Below are positions 36,290 to 48,559 of a stretch of DNA of 64,000 nucleotides, in pieces. A program made the position numbers and the translations under genes. How positions within the stretch are numbered: the stretch's first letter is position 1; each line of letters begins with the position of its first letter. Under the pieces are notes generated by a model, which saw nothing but the letters and a program-made list of their open reading frames with translations, did no database searches and was not told the DNA's origin. Location of the stretch: assembly GCA_947568835.1 (NCBI GenBank), contig OX387609.1, positions 5,026,001 to 5,090,000 on the forward strand. The letters run 5' to 3'. This DNA is from Protonemura montana (lineage: Eukaryota; Arthropoda; Insecta; Plecoptera; Nemouridae).

Positions 36290-36600
36290 TCAAGGGGGAT
36301 GCTTCTAGGTGAAGACACCACCGCACATTTTTATTTCATTTGATTTGTGGTGTTTAACGACGCACTCTTTTGACATCTGGCCATGCGGCACTAGTCTAAT
36401 GGCGTCATTTATTTCATTTCTTCTCGCAGTTTACTCGTTTTGGAGACTGGTTTACGCTAAATTAATCTCTATTTATTTTAACCTCAAAGATTAATAAACA
36501 TGTATTGTTTGCTAAAAAGGACGGCCGCCTACCGTAACCAAGTGTTACCGTCTCGTTTGACCCTCTGACAAAACCCATCTAAACCCAATGCCATGGCGAT
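36290..36600 (+). repeat. dispersed repeat copy 3, split by SINE insertion
   Basis: The sequence TTCTCGCAGTTTACTCG, GGAGACTGGTTTACGCT and ACCTCAAAGATTAATAAAC matches copies 1 and 2. A 66-bp SINE tail with a 12-bp TSD interrupts it at 36342-36407. The CTCF-like core is lost; GGACGGCCGCCTACCG stands in its place. Confidence 0.6.
36342..36407 (-). repeat. 5'-truncated 5S-SINE tail with 12-bp target duplication
   Basis: The insert reads as the SINE 3' end (GTGGTGTTTAACGACGCACTC on plus through CTAGTCTAATGGCGTCA). It is flanked by TTTATTTCATTT at 36330-36341 and again at 36408-36419. It interrupts another repeat copy (36290-36600). A 12-bp direct repeat with 5' truncation is the hallmark of LINE-mediated target-primed insertion. 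Confidence 0.75.
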
Positions 36601-37255
36601 AAAGTTGAAGCTATACATAAGAAATGTCAAATATAAGTTTGCGCTCTGCAATTTTAAGTCGAACCGTTCGATTCCACGAATTGGTAATCGTGATAGAGAC
36701 ATTTGCTTCAGTCGGCACCAGAATTAGCCAAATCAAGGTAAGCTTAATGCAAGTCACTCGAGGTAGCTTTTAATAATTTCTGGTGAAGAAGTTACGACGG
36801 ACGGCGTACTTCGAAAAGCCTGTCCTATTATAAGCGTTAAGATTTGCCCATAGGGCATGAAAACGCGTTCCAGCGCAGGCAGTCTAATGGGTCATTACGG
36901 GCTATCGCCGTTCACAATGCAGAAAATATTGATGCGTCTGGACAGTAATAGAAAATCGGTCTACCTATTATTAGATAAAACTACAGCGCGTGAATTTTGC
37001 GATTTTTAGTCGGGCAAAATAAAAATATCTCGGAAAAGGTTTCGCAATATCAAATTTCCCGAGTCGAGAAGAGCGATAACTCTGTCAAAAAGTCAAGACA
37101 TAACTTTGAAAAGAAAAGATACGGACCAAAAGCTGGACATAAGGGAAAAAAAAAGACTTAAAAACCTGTGAGAAGAGCAAAAAACTGAACGAAGCAGCCG
37201 TTGATACAATTTTTGTGAATTTTATTTAGTCTTAAAAAAAAAATTATATATACAT

Positions 37256-37454
37256 GATGGTTTTTAGACTCATGTCTACTTGATTTATCCTTAGCACTAG
37301 TTTTAATAAAAACTATTTGAAATGGGTTTTGAATGCTAAGTAAAGGGCTACTAAATTTCCCGACGTTTCGTAACATATACTAATTTACTTTACTAGTTAC
37401 TAGTTCACTAGCCCTTTACTTAGCATTAAAAACCCATTTCAAATAGTTTTTCTT
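37256..37454. mobile_element. palindromic GACGTTTCG repeat, copy 2
   Basis: The same flank (GATGGTTTTTAGACTCATGT) and left arm as copy 1. The right arm is shortened, lacking the GACGTTTCG part, so the two arms pair over about 50 bp only. Confidence 0.75.
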
Positions 37455-37706
37455 ATATGTACATATTTATACAAAATTGGTATTAAATGCTGCAGCGACC
37501 CCAAGCTTATGGCAAACTTCATATCACTCTCGCCTTCTGTGTTGTAATCAGCTGGGCCACCCGACGGGTTGCGGCAAGGAAAAGGGGGGGAGGGGGGCGA
37601 CGCACCGATGCGTGAATGCGTTTCATGTGTGTGTGTGTGAGGCACGCGTTATAACCAACGGCTGGTGTGGGAACGATGATACGCCGAGTTCTGTCAACAA
37701 ACTCAC

Positions 37707-37751
37707 CGCGATGGTCGTGTAGCCATTGAAATGTACGGCCATGCATGACGC
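37707..37751 (-). CDS. candidate 45-nt in-frame cassette exon between Pumilio exons C and D
   Basis: On the minus strand a strong acceptor (ten T residues, then CCCTCGTTATCACAG; CAG at 37752-37754) is followed after exactly 45 nt by the consensus donor GTGAGT (37701-37706). Read in phase 0, as required between exons C and D, the segment has no stop and encodes ASCMAVHFNGYTTIA. Its length is a multiple of three, so inclusion would keep the frame. I do not recognise the peptide in Pumilio proteins. The evidence is only the splice-site pair and frame, which can arise by chance in a 33 kb intron. RNA reads joining 62952 or 29525 to this segment would settle it. Confidence 0.35.
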
Positions 37752-38094
37752 CTGTGATAACGAGGGAAAAAAAAAACGTTTACCACTGAAAACCAAGTTA
37801 AACAACAGGATATGATCCTAGACTTTGAAGATGTACGGTTTTGCTGTATGGTGATATTTAGAATAATCTGCTCAGTAAAAAGTTAGACTCAAGACGAAAC
37901 TAGCTAATATCGATGAATTCCGGCTTGTCAGTTAAGTTATCAGCCCAAGGACTGCCATCCAGCATAGCTGCCTTCTCAAGAGAGAAATTTCAGTTTTGAT
38001 TTCAGCGGCAGAGATACAAATTACTTGTATGACAGCTAAATAATTCACAAAATTCATATAATTAGAAGAAACATTCTTATAATTGGAAAGGAAG

Positions 38095-38250
38095 CTTTAC
38101 TGGTTAAATGTGCAACCGAATCGGGATACAAACCCAGGACCTCCCAATTGCCGGTCGGGTGCTCTATCAACTGAGCTATCTGGACACACATATTCTAGCT
38201 TTCGCAGGGTGATATAAGGGATTCCCTCAAGGAGGAAGAGGCCGAAGTGA
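38095..38250 (-). repeat. tRNA-derived SINE-like repeat, copy 1
   Basis: On the minus strand an upstream segment (CTTCCTCCTTGAGGGAATCC, then AGAATATGTGTGTCC) leads into a tRNA-like part with A box TAGCTCAGTTGATAGAGCA, anticodon stem CCCGA/TTGGG and B box GGTTTGTATCC, then GGTTGCACATTTAACC. Loop position 33 is C, so it is not a functional tRNA. The match to 61855-61990 extends upstream of the tRNA part, which marks a longer repeat. Confidence 0.65.
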
Positions 38251-39516
38251 CTCGCATGGACGAGTTCGTCAATGGCCACAGAACAGAATGGTCTGCTCGA
38301 TACACAAAAGATTTTGAAACTACAAAAAAACTAAAGAGGAAAATTAAAATGGCGGACATCAGCGGTGGTGATGGGTAATAGAAAATTACTGTTGGACCAC
38401 ATGTCACCCTAAACCGACCGGTGGCTCTGCAGGGAAATTATTTTGCGAGAAATGACGAAATAAAAATCGGTAACGACGGTGACACCACCTGGTGGCATGC
38501 TCCGTTTTTGTCGCGGTCAAAACTCGACGGTGGTGGTAGGTAGAGTCTCGGGCTACTTTCGTGGCTGACAACTGCGATGATGTAGACAACGATAGACCTT
38601 GGATGCACTTGCACCCACTTGCACTGAACGCAATGCACCATACGATTAAATGGCATGAGAAAAACTAATAGCACCGAGGTCAATAAGTAAGCCACGCGGA
38701 AATCAACATTAAGAAACGTAGATATATATAAATACACCCACATTTTCTTCGAAATAGTTTCCCCGTTTAGCTGCAAATTTACTAAGATCCGGTTTTACTA
38801 AAATCTCATCTCCCATCTGAAATGTTAGTTGAAATTATTGCTTTGGCGACTTACAATCACATGCAATGATATTCAGATATTTCTGAGATCGAATTTATGG
38901 ATGAAAATTTTGGCAAACCCCGACCTAAGAATTAGAGTTGATTCAAATTGGTTTGTTGACATTTCATTAACCGAAATAAGCATTCATTTGGTGGCGTATT
39001 TTCTTTACAGCAAAACTTCCGCAGTTCCTCAGGGTGAGTACCGTCAGTAAAATTGGCCGCCAAACGACTTAAACCCATTATAGCTCATACGTTAATGCTG
39101 GAAGAAATCAGCGAGTTCAGCCATTTTAAAAAGTAGTTCTTATTCTGAAAATACATCAAATACGGACAAATCTAAAGAACACACTATAAAAACACAATTT
39201 TCAAAGAAATGCCAAGGGCTACGACATAACAAAAATGCTATTTCCGAATGACACCAGTTTGCCCCTTGATGTACCACACGCATGGACGGAGAACCCACGC
39301 ATTCGTCCTGAATTCAATCAGCATCTGTCAACAAAAACATCAGAAAACCACCCTCGACCAAAGACCCCGCCGATGCCAGACCACTGAGATACCAAAAGGG
39401 CACACGACCGCAATCGGGTATCATATAACCTTTCTGTCACATAAGGAACAAAGTCAAAAAGAGCCCTTGCCGGCAAGGTGCAGGTGACTGACCATCGTCG
39501 ACCTAACGTAGGCCGT

Positions 39517-39640
39517 TGTTACGATATTTTGTAACTCTCAGTTAATCTCTAACTCTTAGAACCAGCTGACTTTCACAGCTTACGTTTGGTTATCGCTATG
39601 GCTATTGATTCAACTGCCACTTTTTCTAGGAGTTAAGATG
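39517..39640. mobile_element. about 120-bp MITE-like repeat, copy 1
   Basis: It opens CGATATTTTGTAACTC and closes TAGGAGTTAAG, with inner AGCTGACTTTCACAGC and TTGGTTATCGCTATGG. Copies at 45108-45235 and 54588-54718 share termini and centre. More distant relatives are at 31905-32045 and 38805-38905. Confidence 0.6.
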
Positions 39641-40544
39641 CATGTAATACTAGACATTAAATGATTGCTTTTACTTCAAGATGTTTCATGTTAGAGGTGG
39701 AATGATAAAGACAGAATACGACAAATGGTGGCATTCGATTGGTTCATTAACATATCAGCACCCAGTGCATGGGTGTCAAATAATTCGTGGTACAAATTAT
39801 GAAACTTCCGAGAAAAATACACGAAATAACAAACTAGCACTAGTTAGAAGAGACCGAATTACAAAAACTGGACAAAAATATTCAAGAAATTCTAAGAAAA
39901 TCCACTCGAGACAGCCAAGGTCTTGAGATAGAAGAGAACATCTCATTCTGCTATCGTTTACACAGCTGATTGCAAAACAAACCCGGCTATTTTATCGGAA
40001 ACTTTAATCAGCAAAAATCGAAAACGTAAAAAAAGAACACAGCAATATTTTGATAGTTAGTTTTAGAAAAATACACCCGAGACAAAAAAGGGTTTTGCGT
40101 TTGTTAGAATCGCACACCCACTCTTTTTTATTTTAACCCGTTGCAGGGCAAAGTAACTGTTTAGCCAAAAACGTTCGTCAGTATGCTTGGTCAGTATGCT
40201 CATATGCAACTAATTAAAAAATCTAAAAGCTACCAAATCACAAATAAAACCCATAGCGCACCTTAAAACAAAGCAAATGCAAGAATAACGCCTTACAAGT
40301 TTTATTCCAAGACAAGAGCAAAGACCGACGAAGCAAGACGGAGACGACGGAGAGACAGAGACCACGATGAGCAGAGAAAGACCCGTGGCCTTGGCATCAG
40401 TGGTTCACTGGTGGGTACAACAACCGACGCGAAGGTCGTGGGTTCGAGCTTTGTGTGGCTGGTTAGGTCTTCGCCGGCGTGCAGTGTCGACTGCCGAGCA
40501 TGGGACGGAAATAGCTGGGTAGCGGCGTTCGCAGCGATTGTCCA

Positions 40545-40925
40545 GTGTTCAACGGCGCACTGTTTTTGAAGAGTCATGTGGCACTGGCTTAACGGCGTCA
40601 GGGAGTGAATAGGTACCTTACACAGCCTAGAAAAGAACCAGGCGCCGGCACGTAGTTCCTAGTGAAGAGCACCTAGGGGACCACCGGCTTGACATCTCTT
40701 CCGAAGGACGGTACAACGCAAACAACAGGATTTCTCCACAAATCCATGCTGTCGAGAGGTTGATAAGCAAAGCGAAAAAAGAAGTACTGACTTCAAATTC
40801 TGTAACCTCTTTTGCGAACAGAACTGATCACGTGTATGATGGTCACCCATCCAATACCTAACCGAACGCAATGTTGCTCAACTCCGGTAAAGGGCACCCG
40901 ATTTCTAATACTCGCTTCGAAGCTT
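40545..40925 (-). repeat. 5S rRNA-derived SINE, near full length
   Basis: Head words GGTCACCCATCCAATACC and ATGTTGCTCAAC are at 40841-40885 on plus. Body words GACATCTCTTCCGAAGGACGG and CCATGCTGTCGAGAGG are present, and the tail starts AACGGCGCACTGTTTTTG. The tail is diverged and the region left of it (about 40.40-40.54 kb) carries a B-box-like GGTTCGAGC, perhaps another element. Confidence 0.8.
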
Positions 40926-42865
40926 GCCTAGAAACATCGTCAACCACGTCTTACACAAGTACAAATAAAACGATCAAACCATCGTGAGCAACTTTTCTTC
41001 AGTAAAAATGTCCATAACCGCCACAATGACGCTCATATTACGCAGCCAGCAACGTCAACCACACGAAGAGAGCAAAGCATCTGCGATAAACCATCAATTG
41101 AGATGGGGTAGGGCCGACAGGTATATGATAGATCCATCGACTCGAGAGTCTAAAAATAAGACGCATGTTCCAGACGTGAGGTGTACTTGAAGTGTGATGA
41201 GAGTGAAGGAACATCTGCCCTGCGATTCTCGAATGTTCCTGCAATATTCGGGAAAGAGCTGAATTATGGATGGGGGCGTTTACCTGTCGACGGCGGACAG
41301 CAATTCGATGAGGAGGTGCAATGGTTCTAAGTTTTCAGCTGGTTTTCTTGGTGCCACCAAAAAAAATGGATTCTTTATGAGAAAAGTTACCTGATCATGA
41401 CAACTTTTACACAGATGTATCGATATCTTTAGTCTATTTTGGTACACATATTTCGATTTCGAATGTACTAGGCGTTAGGGTTTTCCCATCCTATCGAAAG
41501 GAGCGTCAACGGAATTGATTAGCATGATTCAAACTAGTTTGAAAAGTATACGAAACCGAACCGGACCATTCTGCTGTTATCCGATTAAAATGAATGTAAA
41601 GCTCAAGATAAAAATTAAGGTTACTTGGTCGAGGGAGGATGACCTTGGGGTTCATCACTAACCTATCGAACCGTACCGAATTATGGTGAACACATCTAAG
41701 AAGCTTCATTTTGACGTCGAATTCTTAAACGAACCCTTGCCCGGTCTGACCCGGTGGACAGGAACAAAAACAAGAGCAATCCACCGCCGAAACGACAGCG
41801 CCCACAAAGCCCTGCAGACAATTTATCTTTAAGAAGTAAATATTTCTCCCTCTCATTCCCTCGGGCCAATACGGCGGGGCGCACAACCGAATCGAGACGC
41901 TGTTCATACACCAGACAACAGCCAATTATTAAGTGTCTCTTCAGAAAAAAAAAAAAATCTCGAACAAAAACTAATAAAAAAGTAGATCTCTAAAACGTGC
42001 CCACACCGAACACAAGCGCCCGACACAACAATACCCCCGGCCACGTGGTACCCTCTCAAAGCGCATAATTGGCAACGACAGACAACCCCCCCCCCCCCCC
42101 CTCACACCACCCCGGCCTACCCACCCTTACAAACTTCGCTAACAACAATTCCGCTCGACTCGCGTTTCTCAAAAACGCCCTCGTCGTCGCACCGCTGCCG
42201 CCCAATTTGCGTCGGCCACGACCCCACTGCGCATCGAACCCGGGACTAATATCGACCGGTACCCCCCCCCCCCCCCTACTCCGGTTCCCTTAGTGCACGG
42301 GGCAAGCACCCATGCGGGGTTCGTATCCCGGTGAATGACCCATCCGCAGGTAGTGTCCGCCTCCTTTCCGCGACACCACCCACCCCGGTGCAAGGTTAGA
42401 GGTCAAACGAGGTTTGTTTTTATGAAGGGTGAGAGGGGATAACCTCGAAAGTGTCACCTGAGGGGTAGCGTTGAGGTCGGGGAAGATTTGATTGACGGGC
42501 ATGGCTCGGGGATGGGGCGATAATAAAGCACTTAGCGGATGACATGTCTGGAGAGAAAGATACATATGATATTTGGGGCCTCCCATCGAGTTTACGATAT
42601 TGGAATGATTTCTTTGACCGCCATTAGATGCTGGACAAACGCAGGCCATTTTTGAGCACAGGTAGCAATAAGTCTTATATTTTGGGGAATCCAACAGTGC
42701 CAATTTGTTCGGGATTTTATTTCAGAAAATACAAAATACATTAGTTTTTAAGTTATTGACCCTGATTATTTTATTTAGATGCATTTAGGAGGCTTGAACT
42801 AGGTAATTGTTATAATTTTATGTGGTTCTTTTGTTATTGGAACATTGTCAGGACTGCTCAAACCT

Positions 42866-43006
42866 CTGAAGAAGTAACTAGTACATGTTACGAAACGTCG
42901 GGAAATTTAGTTGTCCTTTACTTAGCATTCAAAACCCATTTCAAATAGTTTTCCTTAAAACTAGTGCTAAGGATAAATCAAGTAGATATGAGTCTAAAAA
43001 CCATCA
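42866..43006. repeat. GACGTTTCG repeat, single arm
   Basis: It holds one arm in reverse order, TTACGAAACGTCGGGAAATT through AAACCCATTTCAAATAG, then GTTTTCCTTAAAACTAGTGC and the flank ending AAAAACCATC. It is the ordinary, non-palindromic form of the family. A degraded arm is also at 53466-53520. Confidence 0.7.
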
Positions 43007-45107
43007 CCAACAGTGCCTGTAAAAATACAGTTCTATACGATACAGTGCCTTGTTTAGAACCTAAAAGTCTGTAAACTTAGTAATTTCTTAGCAATCAGAT
43101 GTTTTTGGTTTGTTAACGGTCTGTTAATGACTTAACAAGCCACTGAAAACCCGGCACTTCAGACACAACTGAGTTTTCAATGAAAGCACAAATTACTTTG
43201 GTGATAAAAATTACCTGATCGAGGTCTGTGAATTTTCCCACTAAACATTGAGAGCTAATTAACGGATGCAGCCTTAAAATTAGTACTCGATGTAAAAGAT
43301 TATTATTATTATTCATTTTCCTATTGTAGGCATTCGCAATTATGATAAGGTTTCACATAAAAAAATCAAGCTTCAAAGATAGCTCAGAACTTAGCTCATA
43401 AAAGCAAAAATCAGAAATGCTGGTCTCAAATTCGAATACTACAGTCCTAACTAAAACTGCATCTAAAACTCTTGCCGATTTCGTGCCGATTTTTCAGAGA
43501 CCGTTTTACAAACAAAAAGCTTGTTTTGATTGGCTGCCGCTAAACAAATAACAATTAAACGGTATTTGGGTTCGCTGAAAAACAGGACGAAAATCAAAAT
43601 CAAGGCTATGTGATTTAAAGCCATCCTGTCAGCATTTCCTGGAAATCCTGGATTTATTCCGACTTTTTAAATCCCTGCGCTGCCCTGAATAATGACAAGT
43701 CCCTGAAACCCAATGAAACGGCAATGATTCCCAACGAATCACAATTCCATGAAACATACCAACATTACCCACGTTGAATTTCCAGGAAACGCTGTTCCAC
43801 AAAACAAGGAAGACAAGGCCCCCCCCCCCCCCCCCCAACTCCACACCCTGAAGGGCGTGTTCGAATTACCGCGAAAACGATCTCTACACTGGGTGCAAAC
43901 TTTGCAACTGCCAATTGCCGATTCGCGAAAACCACCGGGGTGCACGAGAAATTTCCGGGAGGTGTGCGGTGGGGAATTACGCCCACACCAAGAGCTCGAC
44001 GGCAAATCGGCCAAATTTTCTTGTGAATTATTTCGGAAAGGTCATGCTAAGGGTAGGGGGAGAATGGGAGGTCACCCCCCTCACGACTGCTAGGGAGATG
44101 GTTTCTATGTTTGAACACCTCGCCTCCTCTTCTCTCTCTCTCTTGTGAATTGCGGTGTAATTTTCGTGTCCCTAACTTTCCTATTTGGAAAATTAAGTTT
44201 TTGTGCACCATACGTATGGAGTAATTGTCAACTGCTAAATTTGTACTCGAGGGCAAACGTACTGACGCAAAAGTTTTTGCAGAAACACAACATAACACAC
44301 AAACTGTTCCCCGCTTTCATCTGATGTTTTTTTTAAGGACCATTTTGGTTTCGCACATCAAACAGCAGAGTGGCCAATTCTGATTTATATCAAATATCAA
44401 TTATTTATTTTCAGGAATACAACCCTAAAGGCATATAGCTTATTGACAAAGATTGTAGATTGTAACACAGGATCGAATCCGAACCAATTCAAAATGCTGC
44501 GAACGACGGGAAAGTGTGGCGGTTGGCCCTGCCATTAACCAACATACCACCATTTTGGAAACAGTTGGAACATTTTGGACGCAGGCCTAGAAGCCCTGCG
44601 CCGACGAAATCCGGAACAAAAGACCCAAATGTGGGCGAACCCCTCGGGTCTCTCCAATCCAAGCTAGGCTTAAGGGTAGCCTATTTTGGCCGCTATGAAC
44701 CCCTGGAAACTCTGGAAACTTCACTCTCCATCAACGTAAATAGGAGCCAAACCTCCCCATCCCGCTGTAACAATGTCGACACCTATTTCGAAACTCATGT
44801 CCTCATAAGACCTATAGGCCCAACAGTATCCCCATTCCACGCGCCCAACACGGCATTGCCGGCCACTGGGCACGAATCCAGATCAATAACAAGTATAACA
44901 ACGAGCTCGCCTCCGCCGTGCCAGAGGATGTAGCAGCCTTGGCCTTGAACCGTCGTCGAGCACGCTTGCCGGTCATCGGTTTGTGCAAGGCTTGTGCAAG
45001 AATGCAGTGTTTGTGTGCATCACTCTCACTCGGAGACGGTTCGCTCAAAGCGGTTGCAATGCTTCGGCAATTTAAGTTAGCCATAGTCCTCTGCACTACT
45101 TAGACCC

Positions 45108-45235
45108 GATATTAAAATATTTTTCAACTAAGAGTTAAGCTCTTAACTCACAGAAACAGCTGACTCTCACTGCATGTGATTGGTTGTTGCCATTGCAATT
45201 GATTTAACTCCCACTTTATGTAGGGTTCTAGGGAT
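45108..45235. mobile_element. about 120-bp MITE-like repeat, copy 2
   Basis: It reads AGAGTTAAGCTCTTAACTCAC, CAGCTGACTCTCACTGCATG, then GATTGGTTGTTGCCATTGC and AACTCCCACTTTATGTAGGG, in the same orientation as copy 1. Confidence 0.65.
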
Positions 45236-45880
45236 TAGGCTATACTCGTGGTAAGATTTTTCGAAGGTGCAGGTGGCAACGTTTTAGTGAAAAATACTAG
45301 AAAACGACGGTGACTCCACCCAGAAGCATCCTCCAATTTCAAAACCAAGAAAAGTCTAGAGAAGAACGTTGTCACACACGATTTTGAAAAAACTTAAAAC
45401 CATCCTGTAAACTAATAAGTTTCTGAATCAGAGCCTGCGACCAGCGGAAATTTGAGACCCCAACGCGATAGGAGTGGTAAAATATATCAATACCCATGCC
45501 AAACTGGCCGCTGCAGCACTTCGGATGAAATGCCTAGTAATACAGATGAGCTCGGCGTACCTGACCTTGGTGTACACCAATGCAGTGACCCTAGCTCGAG
45601 AGCTGGAAGCGATCGGCGACAGCTCGAAATAGATGACGCCGCGAAAGTTAGAAATTTTCAGAAGTGTGCTCGAGTCATGGGAAATGGAGTCGATACCAGG
45701 AAACAACCCTCTGCAGAGCCCGCGGCTGGGTTTTTTTTTTAACAATGGAAAAGCATTTCAAACGAGCAAAGAGCTGACAAAACATATCTTGCATAGGGCT
45801 GTAATGTGCGTACACGTTCCACTAATACATGTTGTAGCAAAGTTTCTCAGCAAAGCAGGTACCGAACTTCGGCAGTGATT

Positions 45881-45945
45881 CAGTGACGTTCACCCATTCA
45901 AAATCCAATCGAGCGAAGTGTTGCTTAACGTTGGCAACCGCACGT
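45881..45945 (-). repeat. degraded 5S-SINE head
   Basis: On plus it reads GACGTTCACCCATTCAAAATCC, split here as GTTCACCCATTC and CGAAGTGTTGCTTAACGTTGG. It matches boxes C and A of the 5S-like head. Confidence 0.55.
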
Positions 45946-46687
45946 TTCGAATCGACCCTAATGCCGTAGGTAACCGATTGATTAACGAGAAAAAAACGAG
46001 AGCTCAGGAAAAACATTGAAATGGCAAAGAAAAAAGGACAATGACATTTAAAGCATTGCTTGTTCATGTTTTTTTTTTTTACGTTCTTTGGGTCTCAGAA
46101 ATTTGAGAATTATTTTCGGGCGAGCCGATAATGTTGGCACGTCCAACAACGATCGTCGTCCCAATTCTCGAGTCGGAACATCGAGGAAAACAGCACAGAA
46201 ACCGCGAAAAATCCATGACACCGCGAATAACACATAGAGCAAAGCGGCGAGCCCGCCCGAAGCTAGCGCACTAATTTGCGTGCGCTAGTCAACGTTCCTG
46301 GAAATGTATTGGTAAACGCAGAGGGCAGGTCGAGTGACTGATAAAATAATTTCACGGTGGGCGAATACGAATTCGCTTTCAACATCACGTCGAGCGCTCG
46401 GAATATTCGCTCTTCGAGCAAAATCCGCAGGCGACGTGAATGCGTTTGACATCTATGCCGTGCGTACGCTAGATTTGGTGCGTAAACGACAAACTTTACG
46501 CACGCATTGAAACGTGGGTACAACGAAAAAGCTGGTGATTTGCGAGAATGGGAAAAAAGGTCTCTCGTTGATATTCATCCAGTCGATTCTTGGGTACACT
46601 CATCGATCAAGAGGTTAGAAGAAAGCAATTTGCTCATTTTAAGAATATGTACGTTTAGTTCATAACGCCTCTATCAATTTGATAGAT

Positions 46688-47005
46688 TAGTGGGGTTTAA
46701 CGACTCGCTGTTTTTACAATGTGCCCTGTGGCACTGGTCTAATGGCGTCGGAGAACGAGTGGGAACGATGACAAACCTAACCTAGCCTAAAGGCGAGATG
46801 GGAAAACACGCTGTCGGTACGTAAGCTATCCCTCTCAAAAAGCACCAAGGGGACCACCGGCTTAATGACCCATTACAGCCGGTGTTTCCAACACGGCAAA
46901 CCGTTCGGTGCCCACCCATCCAACACCAGACCCAGCGAAGTGATGCTTAACTTCAACGAACTCACAATACCAGACGTTTCCAGCACCGAACGTCGAAGAT
47001 GGAGG
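46688..47005 (-). repeat. 5S rRNA-derived SINE with internal deletion
   Basis: The tail (GGGGTTTAACGACTCGCTG) and the CACCAAGGGGACCACCGGC body word are present. The centre is deleted, so the head words CCCACCCATCCAACACC and GTGATGCTTAACTTC follow within about 50 bp. The total is about 318 bp. Confidence 0.75.
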
Positions 47006-48559
47006 CCGACCAATTCAACCAATGCCTCTAAAACTGTTCACATTATACAAAGTCAACTCCAAACCAACGCACTCCATTCTATCGCCCGTCAATACGGGCG
47101 ACGCTCAGCATTCTACAGACGGTGACCCCAGTTCACGTCCCAACTAAACAATTAACGCGATATCGACTGGGCCCCGACATCGCCACGCACTACGCGCTCC
47201 ACGCATCTGCATGAAGCGAACACACACACACATGCACGCACAGCTGATGTGTTAGCTCGCAGGCTTACGAATTATAATTAATTAAAACTCATCATCTGGG
47301 GACGATCAAGTCACACTTTAAACGACGAGGGGGTCTGCAGCGGCGTTGTCTACAACGCTGCACAAGAGTTTAAGGCATGCAAGAGAAAAGGCCCCTTCTG
47401 TTAGGTACTGCAAACTATGACTATATTGTTCCTAGCTGTTCAAAAGTAGTTTTTAAAAAAACACTTTTCGAATAGGATATTGAAGTGTTTTCAGAGTTTC
47501 TCTTCTTTTCAAATAAAACTTCAACAAATATGTTTTTGATACTTGAGACAAACTATAAAGGACTGAAAAGACAACAACAAAAAATGATTTGGCTGTCGAA
47601 ACCAACACAGAAAATGAACAGTACATCGTAAATGGGGAGAAATTTTTTTAAATTCCTTACCACGAGAGCTAAAAAGATGTATGTATTGGCCAAATTCTGT
47701 GCGAACTAAAAAATGAGTTGCCTATAAGTTGAAATTATGAAAGTTGCCGAATCGCTACCCTCAACTTCACGTGCACAATTGACAGTAAACCAATTGCAAA
47801 AAAGACAGCCTATAAGGTGAGTCGCGCAGCGTTCAAGAGAAGTTGGTTAAAACGCTTTGAAGCAGTGCATATTGCAAGTTGCTGTACCTGAGCACCAAAG
47901 TTTCAAACACTTCCACACCCAATTCCAATCAGAAACAACCTCGACTCCGCGAATTTCCTAAAATGTAACCTAGAGTCTATTCCAAAGTAAGAAGGAAAAG
48001 ACTTTATGACAATCAAAAGATCTACTTAGCAGTTAAACACGTGCGATTCTAGTTTTTAAAATCTTGGATACCATTTCTTGTAACTCAGTTGACATTTGGC
48101 GATACATTTTAAACTTTTTCTTATCAAAATTCATCTTATATCATTCAAATCCACTGGCAATGTAGAATATTTCAAAAAGGTTCCAAGTTCGATCTTAGAT
48201 CCGCGCCAAAGAAATCCAGAAAAAACCCGGCGTTGAAAACGGAATTCGCTATGCTCGTACCTAGCACACAAAAAGGGATAGGCCTTCTTCATATCCATGC
48301 ATTTCCATGATTCCCAGCCTCTTTAAAACCAGCTCTACGCGGCTTGTCTGACTTTCACAGTGCCTGTTCTAAAACCGAACTACCCAATCACCCTGCTCAT
48401 CCCTGTCAGACACCGACGACCTCCTTATCTCGAAGGAGCGGCATCAAAGGCCTGATAACGCCTCGAAATGGGGGAAAGGCGATAAACAACCAGCTACACC
48501 CGCATGGCAGAGTGTACAGAGTGCATTGCGTTGAAGATGTCCCAGCAGTGAACTACATG

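Noticed and set aside
42866..42900. Confident hammerhead ribozyme call
   Set aside because: Core words are present but an extra A breaks the junction between core and stem II, and the third stem could not be drawn convincingly. It is kept only as a hypothesis.
44514..44933. Coding gene of 139 codons on plus
   Set aside because: No recognisable domain, low-complexity composition, and a competing open frame on the opposite strand.
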